DNA of 64,000 nucleotides from Methylobacterium sp. UNC378MF (GTDB taxonomy: Bacteria; Pseudomonadota; Alphaproteobacteria; Rhizobiales; Beijerinckiaceae), in NCBI RefSeq assembly GCF_900103195.1, contig NZ_FMWU01000001.1, forward strand, positions 1-64,000, in the 5' to 3' direction. A model generated the notes under the pieces. It made no database searches. It saw only the letters and a list, made by a program, of their open reading frames with translations, and was not told the origin of the DNA. Numbering within the stretch: the stretch's first letter is position 1; each line of letters begins with the position of its first letter. The position numbers were made by a program, and so were the translations under genes. Shown here piece by piece: positions 45,921 to 54,783 of the stretch.

Positions 45921-47150
45921 ATGAACGCTCCGATGCGCCCTCCGGGCAGCGCCTCCCCGTCGGCCCCGGCCTCGGCCCGCTTCGTCTGGGACGATCCGTT
46001 CCTGCTTGAGGATCAGCTCACCGAGGACGAGCGGGCGATCCGCGACGTCGCCCAGAGCTTCGCGCAGGAGCAGCTTCTCCCCGGAATCGTCGAGGCCTAC
46101 GCCACCGAGAAGACCGATCCCGGCCTGTTCCGGAAGATGGGCGAGCTCGGCCTCCTCGGCGTGACGCTTCCGGAGGAGTACGGCTGCGCCGGCGCCTCCT
46201 ACGTGGCCTACGGGCTGGTGGCGCGGGCGGTCGAGGCGGTGGATTCCGGCTACCGCTCGATGATGAGCGTGCAATCCTCCCTCGTGATGTATCCGATCCA
46301 CGCCTATGGCTCGGAGGCGCAGCGCCAGAAGTTCCTGCCGAAGCTCGCCTCGGGCGAGTGGATCGGCTGCTTCGGCCTCACCGAGCCCGATGCCGGCTCG
46401 GACCCGGCCGGAATGAAGACCAAGGCCGAGAAGATCGACGGCGGCTACCGGATCTCCGGTGCCAAGATGTGGATCTCGAACGCGCCCTTCGCGGACGTGT
46501 TCGTGGTCTGGGCGAAGTCCGACGCGCACGAGGGCGCGATCCGCGGCTTCGTCCTCGAGAAGGGCATGAAGGGCCTGTCAGCCCCGACGCTCAAGGGCAA
46601 GCTCTCCTTGCGGGCCTCCACCACCGGCGAGATCGTCATGGAGGGCGTCGAGGTCGGCGAGGACGCGCTGCTGCCGAACGTCTCGGGGCTGAAGGGGCCG
46701 TTCGGCTGCCTCAACCGGGCACGCTACGGCATCTCGTGGGGCGCGATGGGCGCCGCCGAGGATTGCTGGCACCGCGCCCGCAGCTACACGCTGGAGCGCA
46801 AGCAGTTCGGCCGCCCCCTGGCGCAGACGCAGCTCGTCCAGAAGAAGCTCGCCGACATGCAGACCGAGATCGCCCTCGGCCTCCAGGCCTCGCTCCGGGT
46901 TGGGCGGCTGATGGACGAGGGCCGGATGGCGCCCGAGATGATCTCGCTCGTCAAGCGCAACAATTGCGGCAAGGCGCTCGACATCGCCCGTACCGCCCGG
47001 GACATGCACGGCGGCAACGGCATCATGGGCGAGTACCACGTGATGCGCCACGCCCAGAACCTCGAGACGGTGAACACCTACGAGGGCACCCACGACGTCC
47101 ACGCCCTGATCCTGGGCCGGGCGCAGACGGGACTGCAGGCGTTCTTCTGA
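45921..47150 (+). CDS. gcdH: Glutaryl-CoA dehydrogenase-type acyl-CoA dehydrogenase
   Basis: A 409-residue acyl-CoA dehydrogenase. The catalytic Glu388 is in [20 protein letters not shown], the sequence seen in glutaryl-CoA dehydrogenases, and the N-terminal [18 protein letters not shown] and [18 protein letters not shown] also match that branch. FAD sites: [14 protein letters not shown] and KMWISNAP. It would oxidise and decarboxylate glutaryl-CoA in lysine or tryptophan breakdown. The start ATG 45921 has GAGGAA upstream. Confidence 0.93.
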   Translation: MNAPMRPPGSASPSAPASARFVWDDPFLLEDQLTEDERAIRDVAQSFAQEQLLPGIVEAYATEKTDPGLFRKMGELGLLGVTLPEEYGCAGASYVAYGLVARAVEAVDSGYRSMMSVQSSLVMYPIHAYGSEAQRQKFLPKLASGEWIGCFGLTEPDAGSDPAGMKTKAEKIDGGYRISGAKMWISNAPFADVFVVWAKSDAHEGAIRGFVLEKGMKGLSAPTLKGKLSLRASTTGEIVMEGVEVGEDALLPNVSGLKGPFGCLNRARYGISWGAMGAAEDCWHRARSYTLERKQFGRPLAQTQLVQKKLADMQTEIALGLQASLRVGRLMDEGRMAPEMISLVKRNNCGKALDIARTARDMHGGNGIMGEYHVMRHAQNLETVNTYEGTHDVHALILGRAQTGLQAFF

Positions 47151-47171
47151 GGTGTGACGCGCCCTTCTTGC

Positions 47172-47192
47172 GTGTGAACTTGTTATTCACAC
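47172..47192. repeat. Short inverted repeat after gcdH
   Basis: GTGTGAA and TTCACAC form a perfect 7-bp inverted repeat with a 7-nt loop, 21 bp past the gcdH stop. It may be a small 3' hairpin. Confidence 0.4.
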
Positions 47193-47210
47193 ATCGCATG
47201 CTGCCGAGCT

Positions 47211-47239
47211 CTCTCCTCCCCCCCTTGTGGGGAGGAGAG
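47211..47239. terminator. Candidate bidirectional terminator hairpin
   Basis: CTCTCCTCCCC and GGGGAGGAGAG form a perfect 11-bp stem with a 7-nt loop, between the convergent gcdH and VOC genes. No T-run follows, so it may act with Rho or as a 3'-end structure for both transcripts. Confidence 0.5.
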
Positions 47240-47271
47240 AATGGCTGGCCGGATCCGCCGGCGCGAACGCC

Positions 47272-47766
47272 TCAACCCCCTGCCGGAGCGCGGACTCCCA
47301 AGTCCTCCGCGAGGCGGACGAGGTAGCCATCAGGATCCTGCACGAGGCATTCCCGCTGGCCGTGTTCCGCGTCTCCGACTCTGTACCAAGCTTCAGTCGG
47401 CGCCTCGAACAGCGGCCAGCCTGCCGCTTCGAGCGCAGCGAGGACCGGATTTAGCGGCTCGATCATCGTCTGCAGATTCATGCCGCGGCCGAACGGATAG
47501 TCCAGCGCGGCGGTTTCCCAGGTGCCGTTGCGTTGGCACAGCATGACCTGCGCTGCGCCGCGCGTCAGGAAGGCGAAGCGCGCGGCCGGGCGATCGTAGG
47601 CGATCGCGAAGCCGAGCAATTCGCACCAGAAGCGCAGGCTCGCATCAAGGTTCGTCACGTACAGTTCCGGGACGAGCGCTCCGATGCCACCCTGAGGCGC
47701 GGTACCCGTACCGAGGGATCGCGCCCGGGCGGCGGGATCGGTCAGGAACTTCACCTCGTCGGTCAT
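47272..47766 (-). CDS. VOC-family protein (bleomycin-resistance-like)
   Basis: A 164-residue single VOC module: VPELYVTNLDASLRFWCELLGFAIAYDRPAARFAFL, given in parts, then VMLCQRNGTWET, and the C-terminal GQRECLVQDPDGYLVRLAEDLG with a metal-ligand Glu-type region. It could sequester drugs or be an isomerase; no substrate can be assigned. The start ATG 47766. It lies 109 bp downstream of addB on the same strand, in the place where addA would be expected. Confidence 0.88.
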   Translation of the reverse strand: MTDEVKFLTDPAARARSLGTGTAPQGGIGALVPELYVTNLDASLRFWCELLGFAIAYDRPAARFAFLTRGAAQVMLCQRNGTWETAALDYPFGRGMNLQTMIEPLNPVLAALEAAGWPLFEAPTEAWYRVGDAEHGQRECLVQDPDGYLVRLAEDLGVRAPAGG

Positions 47767-47875
47767 CGAAACGCTCCGGCATGCATCGGGTGGCCAGGAG
47801 CGGCGCAAGGCCGGCATTCCAGCAACCGCAGCCCGGACCGACCCTGATCCTACCGCGATTCGCGGGAACCCTGGC

Positions 47876-50800
47876 TCATTCCCCGCCCTCCTCCCCGGCC
47901 AACGACCATTCCAGCACCCGGGCGAGGTGGTCGTAAGCCCCATATTTGCTCGCGAATTGCGGATAGGGCCGCGCCGTGTAGGCTGCCTCTCCGGTCATGA
48001 ACCGGGCCACAAGCCCCCGCAGCCGCTCGGCATGCTCGGCCACGATCGTCGCGACGTCGCGCGCCTCGCCCCGGGGCGGCTTCACCGGCGTCGGGACGAA
48101 GGGCTTCCGGCCGCCCGAGGCGTGGACGTAGAGCAGGTCCGGCGTCGCCTTCACGGCCGGCAGATCCGCGAAGGCGCCGTGCATCAGCATCGCCGCCTCC
48201 AGGGTGAGCTGCGGCGAGAATCCGGAGAAGATCATCTTCGCCGTGGGCGGCGCGCCGGTCTTGTAATCGACGATGCAGGCGGTGCCGTCCGGGCGCAGCT
48301 CGATCCGGTCGGCCCTGGCGCGCAGCGTGAAGGTCTCGCGACCCATCGGGATCACCCAGCGCCCGGAGACCTCCGGGTAGACCCGGGTCAGGCCGGGCCG
48401 GCGCTGCGCCTCCCATTCGAGATAGGATGAGGCCATGCGCTCGTAGCGCGGCCACCACTCGGCGTAGAGATTCGGGTACTCCGCCTCGATATCGGCGAAG
48501 GCGTTCACGGCCAGGTTCAGCAGCCGCTCCGCCGAATCCGGCGGCAGGTCCTTGGGATGGCGGCTGGCAAATTCCGCGAAGACGTCGTGCACCAGCGAGC
48601 CGCGTGTAGCGACGCCCGGCGCCGCAGCCAGCGGATCGAGCGGGTCGAGCCCGAGGACGTGGCGGGCGAAGATGCTGTAGGGATCGCGCACCAGCGTTTC
48701 GATCTCGGTGACGCTGAGCGAGCGCGGGAACAGGGCCGGGTCCGGCTTCGGTGCCGGCCGCTTCAGGCGCGGCTCCGGCGGCGCCGCGTCGAGGCGGGCC
48801 GCGAGGGCGGTGAACCGGCGCCCCGCCTCCAGGACCGTCTCCCAACGGGAATCGCCCGAGAGCGCGCGCAGGCGCTGGATCAGGCGCGACGGCACGGTCG
48901 GCGCGCCCTCGCGCTTCAGCGCCCGGGTGATCACCGCATCCCGGCAGCCGAGCGCCTGCACGAAGTCGTGGGCCATCTGGCCGATGCGGCGCTCGGGCGG
49001 GTTGAGGCCCACCCGCTCGCGCATCGGCCGGTTGAGGAACGAGTCGGTCAGCGTGCGCACCGGCCAGACGCCCTCGTCCAGCCCGCCGAGCACCACGCGG
49101 TCCACCGACAGGAGTCGCGCCTCCAGAAGGCCGAGGATGCGCAGCCGCGGATGCGGCGCCTCACCGGTGCAGGCGACAGTGCGCTCCCGGGCGAGCGACG
49201 TGAAGAAGGTGGCGTAATCGTCGAAGCGCCCCGGCATGAGGCCCGGCTCGGCCATCTCCAGGTCGTCGAACAGGGCGTCGAGGCAGGACAGGGACCCGTC
49301 CATCTCCGTCTCGGGCGCGTCCTCCGGCCCGGCGATCAGCCGGTCGCAGGCCTCCCGGTGGCGTGTGGCCGTGGTGACGAGGTCGCACTCGCCCGCCCCG
49401 TCCGGACCCGGGAAATCCCGGAAGACCAGATCCAGCCGGTCGAGCAGCTCCGCGGCCAGCGCCCAGTCGATGTCCTTCAGGCGGCGCTTGGCTCGGGGCC
49501 GATGCTCGGGCGGTCCGGCACGCTCGGCCGCGAGGGCGTTGCGCAGGCCGCCGAAGCCGGGGGCCGGGACCGGGCCGCGCAGCAGCCCGATCTCCAGGGC
49601 CGCGGCGCCCCGGACCACGTCCGGACGCGTCAGGCCGAGATGGACCATCGGGTGCGACAGCAGCGCGATCAGCCGCGCCGGGATCGCGTCCGCCTGGTTG
49701 CGGGCGAGGTCGGCGGCGAGTTCCGCCGCGAGCCGGGCGAGCCGCCCGGCCGGGCTGCCGGCGAGCGCCAGCCCGGCGGAATCCTCGGCCACGATGCCCC
49801 AGCGCAGCAGCTCGACGGCGACCCGGCCGGCAAGCCCCCGGTCGGGGGTGATCAGGGCCACGGTGGCGCCGGGATTCTGCAGGGTCTCGCGCAACGCCAG
49901 CGCCGCGACCAGGGCCTCCTCGCGCTCGTCGGCGGCCTCGGCCAGCGCCAAGCCGTCGAGACCGCACCGCGCGATCGTGTCGCGCTCGGCCGGATCGAGG
50001 GCGGCCCAGGCGTCGGTGGTGTCGGCCGGCCGCAGAGCCTGCGACAGGAGCGCGGCCCGCGCGGCCTGCCCGGCATCGGGCTCGCCGAGGGCGACGATCT
50101 TCGTGCGGCTCAGGTTGAGATTCTCCGGGCCCAGCAGCCGGTGCAGCACCGCCTGCGGGTGGCCGTGGGCGATGACGCGGGAAAAGCCCTCGCCGGTGTC
50201 GATGCCGTCCCAGCCGGCGGCGTCGAGATCGAGGTCGAGTCCGGGCAGCACCACGGCGCCCCGCGACAGCTTGGCCACGGCCGCGATGAGGCGGGCGGTG
50301 GCGGGCACGGAGCCCAGCGAGCCGGCGACGATCACCGGATCCGGGGTCGCGCCGCGCGACAGGCGCCGCTCCTCGGCGAGGATGAGGCCACGGGCGCGGG
50401 CGACCGGATCGGCGAGGCCCCGCTCTGCCAGGAGCTTCGGCCAGTTCTCGGCGGCGATCTTCACGAAGTCGAGGGTCAGGCCGAAATAGCGGGAATACTC
50501 GGCCTCGACGGCCGCGCCGATCTCCGACCAGGGCAGGCCCTCGACGGTCAGCGCATCCATCAGCCGTTCGAGATCGCCGGCGAGGCCGACCGCGTCGGCG
50601 GGGGAGGACGGCACGAGGAACGGCACCTCGGCATCAAGCGGCAGCAAGGTCCGGTCGACGCTCTTGGCCCAGGCCTGGACGAGTCGGGCCAGGATCAGCC
50701 GGCGCTCCAGCGGCGGCATCGGGACGCTCAGGGGGTCGGCATTCTCCTCCAGGAGCGGCTCGGCGGCGAGGTCGAGTTCCGCCTCGTCGGCCTCGCCGAG

Positions 50801-51040
50801 GGGGATCATCCGCGGCAGCAGGGTGGCTTGCCCGGGTGCGTCCCGGCCGAGCCTCTCGGCCAGGATCGCGCCGAGGGCCCGGGCCGCGCGGCGGGTCGGC
50901 AGGTAGATGGTGACGGCGGCGAGCGCCAGCGGGTCGTCCGCCACCGGCCCGACGAGCCGGCCGGAGAGCAGCGCCTCGGCGAGCGTCGGCAAAAACGGGG
51001 CGCCGCGGGAGACGGTGAAGACGGCCTGTCGGGGGGGCAT
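47876..51040 (-). CDS. addB: Double-strand break repair protein AddB
   Basis: A 1054-residue alphaproteobacterial AddB with the N-terminal FTVSRGAPFLPTLAEALLSG and a C-terminal RecB-type nuclease domain (RGSLVHDVFAEFA, then ADRIELRPDGTACIVDYKTG with the DxxK-type catalytic motif). It forms the AddAB helicase-nuclease that processes broken ends for RecA. The stop overlaps an ATG as ATGA, the usual place for addA to begin, but the downstream frame closes after nine codons, so addA is not here. The protein itself is full length. Confidence 0.95.
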   Translation of the reverse strand: MPPRQAVFTVSRGAPFLPTLAEALLSGRLVGPVADDPLALAAVTIYLPTRRAARALGAILAERLGRDAPGQATLLPRMIPLGEADEAELDLAAEPLLEENADPLSVPMPPLERRLILARLVQAWAKSVDRTLLPLDAEVPFLVPSSPADAVGLAGDLERLMDALTVEGLPWSEIGAAVEAEYSRYFGLTLDFVKIAAENWPKLLAERGLADPVARARGLILAEERRLSRGATPDPVIVAGSLGSVPATARLIAAVAKLSRGAVVLPGLDLDLDAAGWDGIDTGEGFSRVIAHGHPQAVLHRLLGPENLNLSRTKIVALGEPDAGQAARAALLSQALRPADTTDAWAALDPAERDTIARCGLDGLALAEAADEREEALVAALALRETLQNPGATVALITPDRGLAGRVAVELLRWGIVAEDSAGLALAGSPAGRLARLAAELAADLARNQADAIPARLIALLSHPMVHLGLTRPDVVRGAAALEIGLLRGPVPAPGFGGLRNALAAERAGPPEHRPRAKRRLKDIDWALAAELLDRLDLVFRDFPGPDGAGECDLVTTATRHREACDRLIAGPEDAPETEMDGSLSCLDALFDDLEMAEPGLMPGRFDDYATFFTSLARERTVACTGEAPHPRLRILGLLEARLLSVDRVVLGGLDEGVWPVRTLTDSFLNRPMRERVGLNPPERRIGQMAHDFVQALGCRDAVITRALKREGAPTVPSRLIQRLRALSGDSRWETVLEAGRRFTALAARLDAAPPEPRLKRPAPKPDPALFPRSLSVTEIETLVRDPYSIFARHVLGLDPLDPLAAAPGVATRGSLVHDVFAEFASRHPKDLPPDSAERLLNLAVNAFADIEAEYPNLYAEWWPRYERMASSYLEWEAQRRPGLTRVYPEVSGRWVIPMGRETFTLRARADRIELRPDGTACIVDYKTGAPPTAKMIFSGFSPQLTLEAAMLMHGAFADLPAVKATPDLLYVHASGGRKPFVPTPVKPPRGEARDVATIVAEHAERLRGLVARFMTGEAAYTARPYPQFASKYGAYDHLARVLEWSLAGEEGGE

Positions 51041-51170
51041 GGTCGGGCTTCTACGCCCGCGCGTGGGTTCCGGACAGGGGGCGATGGGCCGCTGGCGCGA
51101 TCCGGACGCCTCATCACGCGCTCCCCTCCCCTCTGTGCGGGAAAGAGAGCGGCGCGCTCAGGCGATGCCT

Positions 51171-52667
51171 TTACCCGCGCGCCCCCGCGGCGGCGCCGTA
51201 GCCGGCGCGGCGGCCGAAAACGACGCCGGAGGTCAGCCCCGAGCCGCCCGGATAGCCGTTGAAGAACACGCCGCCCACCATCTCGCCGCAGGCGTAGAGG
51301 CCGGGGATCGTGCTGCCGTCCGCGCGCTTGACGCCGCCGTCGTCGCCGACCTCGACGCCCCCGTAGGTGAACGTGATGCCGCCGGTGACCGGATAGGCCT
51401 TGAACGGCCCGGTCGCGATCGTCTGCGCCCAGTTCGACTTCGGCAGAGCGAGCCCCTTGGTGCCGCGCCCGTCCTTCACGGTCGGGTCGAAGGGCACGCT
51501 CTCGTCCACGGCAGCATTGAAATCCGCGATGGTGCGCTTGGCCGCCGCGCGGTCGATGCCCTCGAGCTTGTCGAGGAGCCCGTCCAGCGTGTCGGCCTCG
51601 ACGAAATGCGCGTCGTGGAACCGGTACTCGCTGTAGAGCAGGTGATCGACCTTGGCGTCGAAGATCTGCCACGCCACGTGTCCGGGCTGCTCCATGATCG
51701 AGCGGCCGAACTGGGCGTAGGTGTAGTTGCGGAAATTCTTGCCCTCGTCGACGAACCGCGCGCCGTTCGCGTTCAGCATCAGGCCCAGGAAGTAGCAGAT
51801 CTTCCGGTAGTGCTTGCGCTCGCCGTGCGGCAGGTCGAGGTTGCCGTAATCGGGGGTGTGCAGGTCCATCGGCGTCGCGTGGCAGCCGCCGTAGAAGCCG
51901 TGGGCCTTCGCCCCGAGGTCCAGAGCCATCTGGAGCCCGTCGCCCTGGTTGTGGGGGGTGCCGCGGACCCGGGCCTTGTCCCAGCCTTCGCCGATGAAGC
52001 GCGTGCGCAAGGCGGCGTTCGACTCGAAGCCGCCGCAGGCGAGCACGACGGCCTTGGCGCGGAACGCGCTCTGCGGCGTCTCCACGCCGACGACGTGTCC
52101 GTCCTCGACGATCAGGCCGGTGGCCGGACAGCCGTAGCGGATCTCACCGCCGGCCCTGGTGAAGGCTTCCAGCTCCGCCCGGGCGAGGCCGAAGCCCTCG
52201 TCGTGGGTGGCGAGCGTCAGGCCGCCCCAGAACACGAAGCGGCCGTCCTTCTCGAACGATTGCCGGGAATAGATCGGCTCGAACTTCACCCCTTGCGTCG
52301 CGAGCCAGCGCAGGGCCGCGCCGCTCTCGTCGATCAGGATGCGCTGCTCGCGCGACAGCGGCCGCCCATCGTTGAAGCCGAGCAGGTCCTCCTCGAACTG
52401 CTGCGCTGTGTAGGCGCCGAAATCGGTGCGGGGCAGGCGCGGATCCTCAGGGTCGACCAGCAACGGGACCAGATCGTCGTTGCCCGCGTAGACGAAGCGC
52501 ATGGCGCCGGCCGTGTAGGCGGTATTGCCGCCGGCCAGATCCCGCCCGGCCTTCTCGACCATCAGCACCGAGGCGCCACGTTCCAGGGCGGCGAGGCCAG
52601 CGCTCATGGCGGCATTGCCGGACCCGACCACCACCACATCCCAATGCGCATCGCCCGGACGCTGCAT
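51171..52667 (-). CDS. tcuA: FAD-dependent tricarballylate dehydrogenase TcuA-like
   Basis: A 498-residue flavoprotein of the fumarate reductase/succinate dehydrogenase flavoprotein family. The start at ATG 52667 (MQRPGDAHWDVVVVGSGNAAMS) is chosen because GAGGAG lies 6 nt upstream. It has the dinucleotide-binding GSGNAAMSAGLAALERG, GGNTAYTAGAMRFV, and the C-terminal GLYACGEMVGGVFFNGYPGGSGLTSG (given in parts), typical of TcuA, which oxidises tricarballylate to cis-aconitate. The usual partner tcuB is not adjacent. It is divergent from a GntR gene. Confidence 0.85.
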   Translation of the reverse strand: MQRPGDAHWDVVVVGSGNAAMSAGLAALERGASVLMVEKAGRDLAGGNTAYTAGAMRFVYAGNDDLVPLLVDPEDPRLPRTDFGAYTAQQFEEDLLGFNDGRPLSREQRILIDESGAALRWLATQGVKFEPIYSRQSFEKDGRFVFWGGLTLATHDEGFGLARAELEAFTRAGGEIRYGCPATGLIVEDGHVVGVETPQSAFRAKAVVLACGGFESNAALRTRFIGEGWDKARVRGTPHNQGDGLQMALDLGAKAHGFYGGCHATPMDLHTPDYGNLDLPHGERKHYRKICYFLGLMLNANGARFVDEGKNFRNYTYAQFGRSIMEQPGHVAWQIFDAKVDHLLYSEYRFHDAHFVEADTLDGLLDKLEGIDRAAAKRTIADFNAAVDESVPFDPTVKDGRGTKGLALPKSNWAQTIATGPFKAYPVTGGITFTYGGVEVGDDGGVKRADGSTIPGLYACGEMVGGVFFNGYPGGSGLTSGVVFGRRAGYGAAAGARG

Positions 52668-52701
52668 CCCCGTCTCCTCGCCGTTCATCATCGTATGGAC
52701 G

Positions 52702-52723
52702 ATTGTATACCTCTGCATGCAAT
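52702..52723. promoter_or_regulatory. Candidate GntR/FCD operator between tcuA and regulator
   Basis: ATTGTATAC and GCATGCAAT are imperfect inverted halves (7 of 9 matching) separated by 4 nt; the left half contains the palindrome GTATAC, like many FCD-type GntR operators. It lies in the shared divergent promoter region, 62 bp before the regulator gene. Another GTAT lies just to the left. Confidence 0.5.
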
Positions 52724-52784
52724 TTGTCGCAAGCGTTCCGGGCAGCCGCATTTCGGGCTATGGCCCGGTCGAGGAGATCCTGGG

Positions 52785-53438
52785 ATGAAGGCGAGCGAGT
52801 CGGAGCGCTCCAGCGGCGCCGGCGCCTATGAACGGCTGCTGCGGGCCATCGAGGACGGCGAGCTGGTGCCCGGCAGTCGCTTACGCGAGGCCGAACTCGC
52901 CGAGCGGTTCCAGATCAGCCGCACCCCGGTGCGCGAGGCGCTCGGGCGGCTGGAGGCGCAGGGCCTCGTCGCGCACGAGCCGCACCGGGGCGCCAGCGTG
53001 GCGCAGCTCGATTACGGGCAGGTGAGCGAACTCTACGACCTGCGCGAGGTGCTGGAGGGGACGGCCGCGCGTCTCGCGGCGATCCACGCCAGCGCGGTCG
53101 AGACCGAGATCCTGGAGGAGATGGTCGCCCGCGACCGGACGCTGCTGGGCGACGCGCCGGCGTTGGCGCGGACCAACCGCCTGTTCCACCGGCAGATCCA
53201 CGGGGCGGCACGCAACCGCTTCCTGCAGAGCACGCTGGAGACGATGCGCCTGTCGCTGGTGCTGCTGCCGGGCGCGACGACCCTGGCGGCGCCGGATCGC
53301 GCCGCCGAATCCCTGGCGGAGCACGCGGCGATCGTGGCGGCGATCCGCGCTCATGACGGGGACGGCGCCGAGGCCGCGGCCCGGGCGCATATCCGGGCCG
53401 CCTTCAAGGCCCGGATCCGGATCTGGCAGGAGGGGTGA
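52785..53438 (+). CDS. GntR-family (FCD) transcriptional regulator
   Basis: A 217-residue regulator with an N-terminal winged helix (AELAERFQISRTPVREALGRLEAQGLV, given as LAERFQISRTPVREAL) and a C-terminal FCD ligand-binding domain with metal-type His residues (LFHRQIHGAARN, SLAEHAAIVAAI). It should sense a carboxylate and control tcuA and the transporter genes. The start ATG 52785 follows GAGGAG. In Salmonella the Tcu regulator is LysR-type, so this is a different control arrangement. Confidence 0.93.
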   Translation: MKASESERSSGAGAYERLLRAIEDGELVPGSRLREAELAERFQISRTPVREALGRLEAQGLVAHEPHRGASVAQLDYGQVSELYDLREVLEGTAARLAAIHASAVETEILEEMVARDRTLLGDAPALARTNRLFHRQIHGAARNRFLQSTLETMRLSLVLLPGATTLAAPDRAAESLAEHAAIVAAIRAHDGDGAEAAARAHIRAAFKARIRIWQEG

Positions 53439-53451
53439 GCGGCGCCGGCCC

Positions 53452-54759
53452 TCAGGCGTGAGCCGGAACGCGCTGCACGCCCGGGCGGCCCCGGAACAGG
53501 GCGAGCGTCGCGACGATGCCGCAGGCCGCCGCCGCCATGAGCCAGTAGCTCGGCGCCGCGCGGTCGCCGGTCCTCTCGATCAGGTAGGTCGAGACCATCG
53601 GTGTGGCGGTGCCGAACAGCGCGGTGGCGAGGCTGTAGGCCAGGGAGAAGCCGCTGGCCCGCACATGGGCCGGCACCACCTCGGAGAGCGAGACGACCAT
53701 CGCGCCGTTATAGACGCCGAAGAAGAACGAGAACCACAGCTCGACGGCGAGCATCTTGCCGAAGGTCGGGTCGGCCACCAGCCAATGCAGGGCCGGGTAG
53801 GTCGTCAGCAGCGACAGGGTCGAGATCGTCAGCAGCACCGGCTTGCGCCCGATCGCGTCCGACAGGGCCCCGCCCACGGGCAGCCAGATGAAGTTGGTGA
53901 TCGCCACGAAGAGCGTCACGATCAGGCTGTCGGTCTCGGTAAGCTTGAGGACGTTCTTGCCGAAGGTCGGAGTGTAGACGGTGATCATGTAGAAGGTCAC
54001 CGTCGTCATCGTGGTCAGCATCATGCCGAGCAGCACGATCCGCCAATTGGCGGCCACCGTGGTCAGGATCTCGCGCGTGGTCGGATGGCGGGTCCGCTTG
54101 GCGAAGTCCTGCGTCTCCTGGAGCGAGCGCCGGATGAAGAAGATGAACGGCACGATCAGGCATCCGATGAGGAACGGGATGCGCCAGCCGAAATCGCCGA
54201 TCTGCTGCTTGGTCAGGTACGCGTTCAGCCCGTAGCCGATCAGGGCGGCGAACATGATCGCCACCTGCTGGCTGGCCGACTGGAATGAGGTGTAGAAGCC
54301 GCGCCGGCCTGGTGTGGCGATCTCGAACAGGTAGATCGACACGCCGCCGATCTCCACGCCGGCCGAGAAGCCCTGCAGCAGGCGACCCGCGAGGACGATC
54401 AGCGGCGCCGCAAGGCCGATGGTGTCGTAGCTTGGGCAGAAGGCGATCAGCACCGTGCCGCTCGCCATGATCGCCAGGGTGATGATCAGGCCCTTCCGGC
54501 GGCCGATCCGGTCGATATAGGCGCCCAGCACGATCGCCCCGAGCGGCCGCATCAAGGCGCCCAGCCAGAAGGTGCCGAAGGTCAGGAGCAGCTCGGTGGT
54601 CTCGTTGCCCGAGGGGAAGAACGCCCGCGCGATGTAGGTGGCGTAGAACCCGAACAGGAAGAAGTCGAACATCTCCAGGAAGTTGCCACTCGTCGAGCGG
54701 AGGATCGCACCGATCCTGGACTTCAGCGTGGCCTCGACGGCCCCCGGATCACCGGCCAT
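53452..54759 (-). CDS. MFS tricarboxylate/proton symporter (TcuC/CitA-like)
   Basis: A 435-residue transporter of the metabolite:H+ symporter group with twelve membrane helices. It opens [28 protein letters not shown], a signature of CitA/TcuC proteins, and has the MFS motif [14 protein letters not shown]. The start at ATG 54759 has GGGAG 8 nt upstream; a TTG six bases earlier is less likely. It imports citrate, tricarballylate or similar acids. It lies 24 bp downstream of the 2HCT gene, and both face the regulator. Confidence 0.88.
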   Translation of the reverse strand: MAGDPGAVEATLKSRIGAILRSTSGNFLEMFDFFLFGFYATYIARAFFPSGNETTELLLTFGTFWLGALMRPLGAIVLGAYIDRIGRRKGLIITLAIMASGTVLIAFCPSYDTIGLAAPLIVLAGRLLQGFSAGVEIGGVSIYLFEIATPGRRGFYTSFQSASQQVAIMFAALIGYGLNAYLTKQQIGDFGWRIPFLIGCLIVPFIFFIRRSLQETQDFAKRTRHPTTREILTTVAANWRIVLLGMMLTTMTTVTFYMITVYTPTFGKNVLKLTETDSLIVTLFVAITNFIWLPVGGALSDAIGRKPVLLTISTLSLLTTYPALHWLVADPTFGKMLAVELWFSFFFGVYNGAMVVSLSEVVPAHVRASGFSLAYSLATALFGTATPMVSTYLIERTGDRAAPSYWLMAAAACGIVATLALFRGRPGVQRVPAHA

Positions 54760-54783
54760 GACCAACTTCTCCCTGGATGCCCG

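Noticed and set aside
48557..51262. 901-residue plus-strand frame
   Set aside because: Antisense to addB, whose own frame carries clear nuclease motifs.
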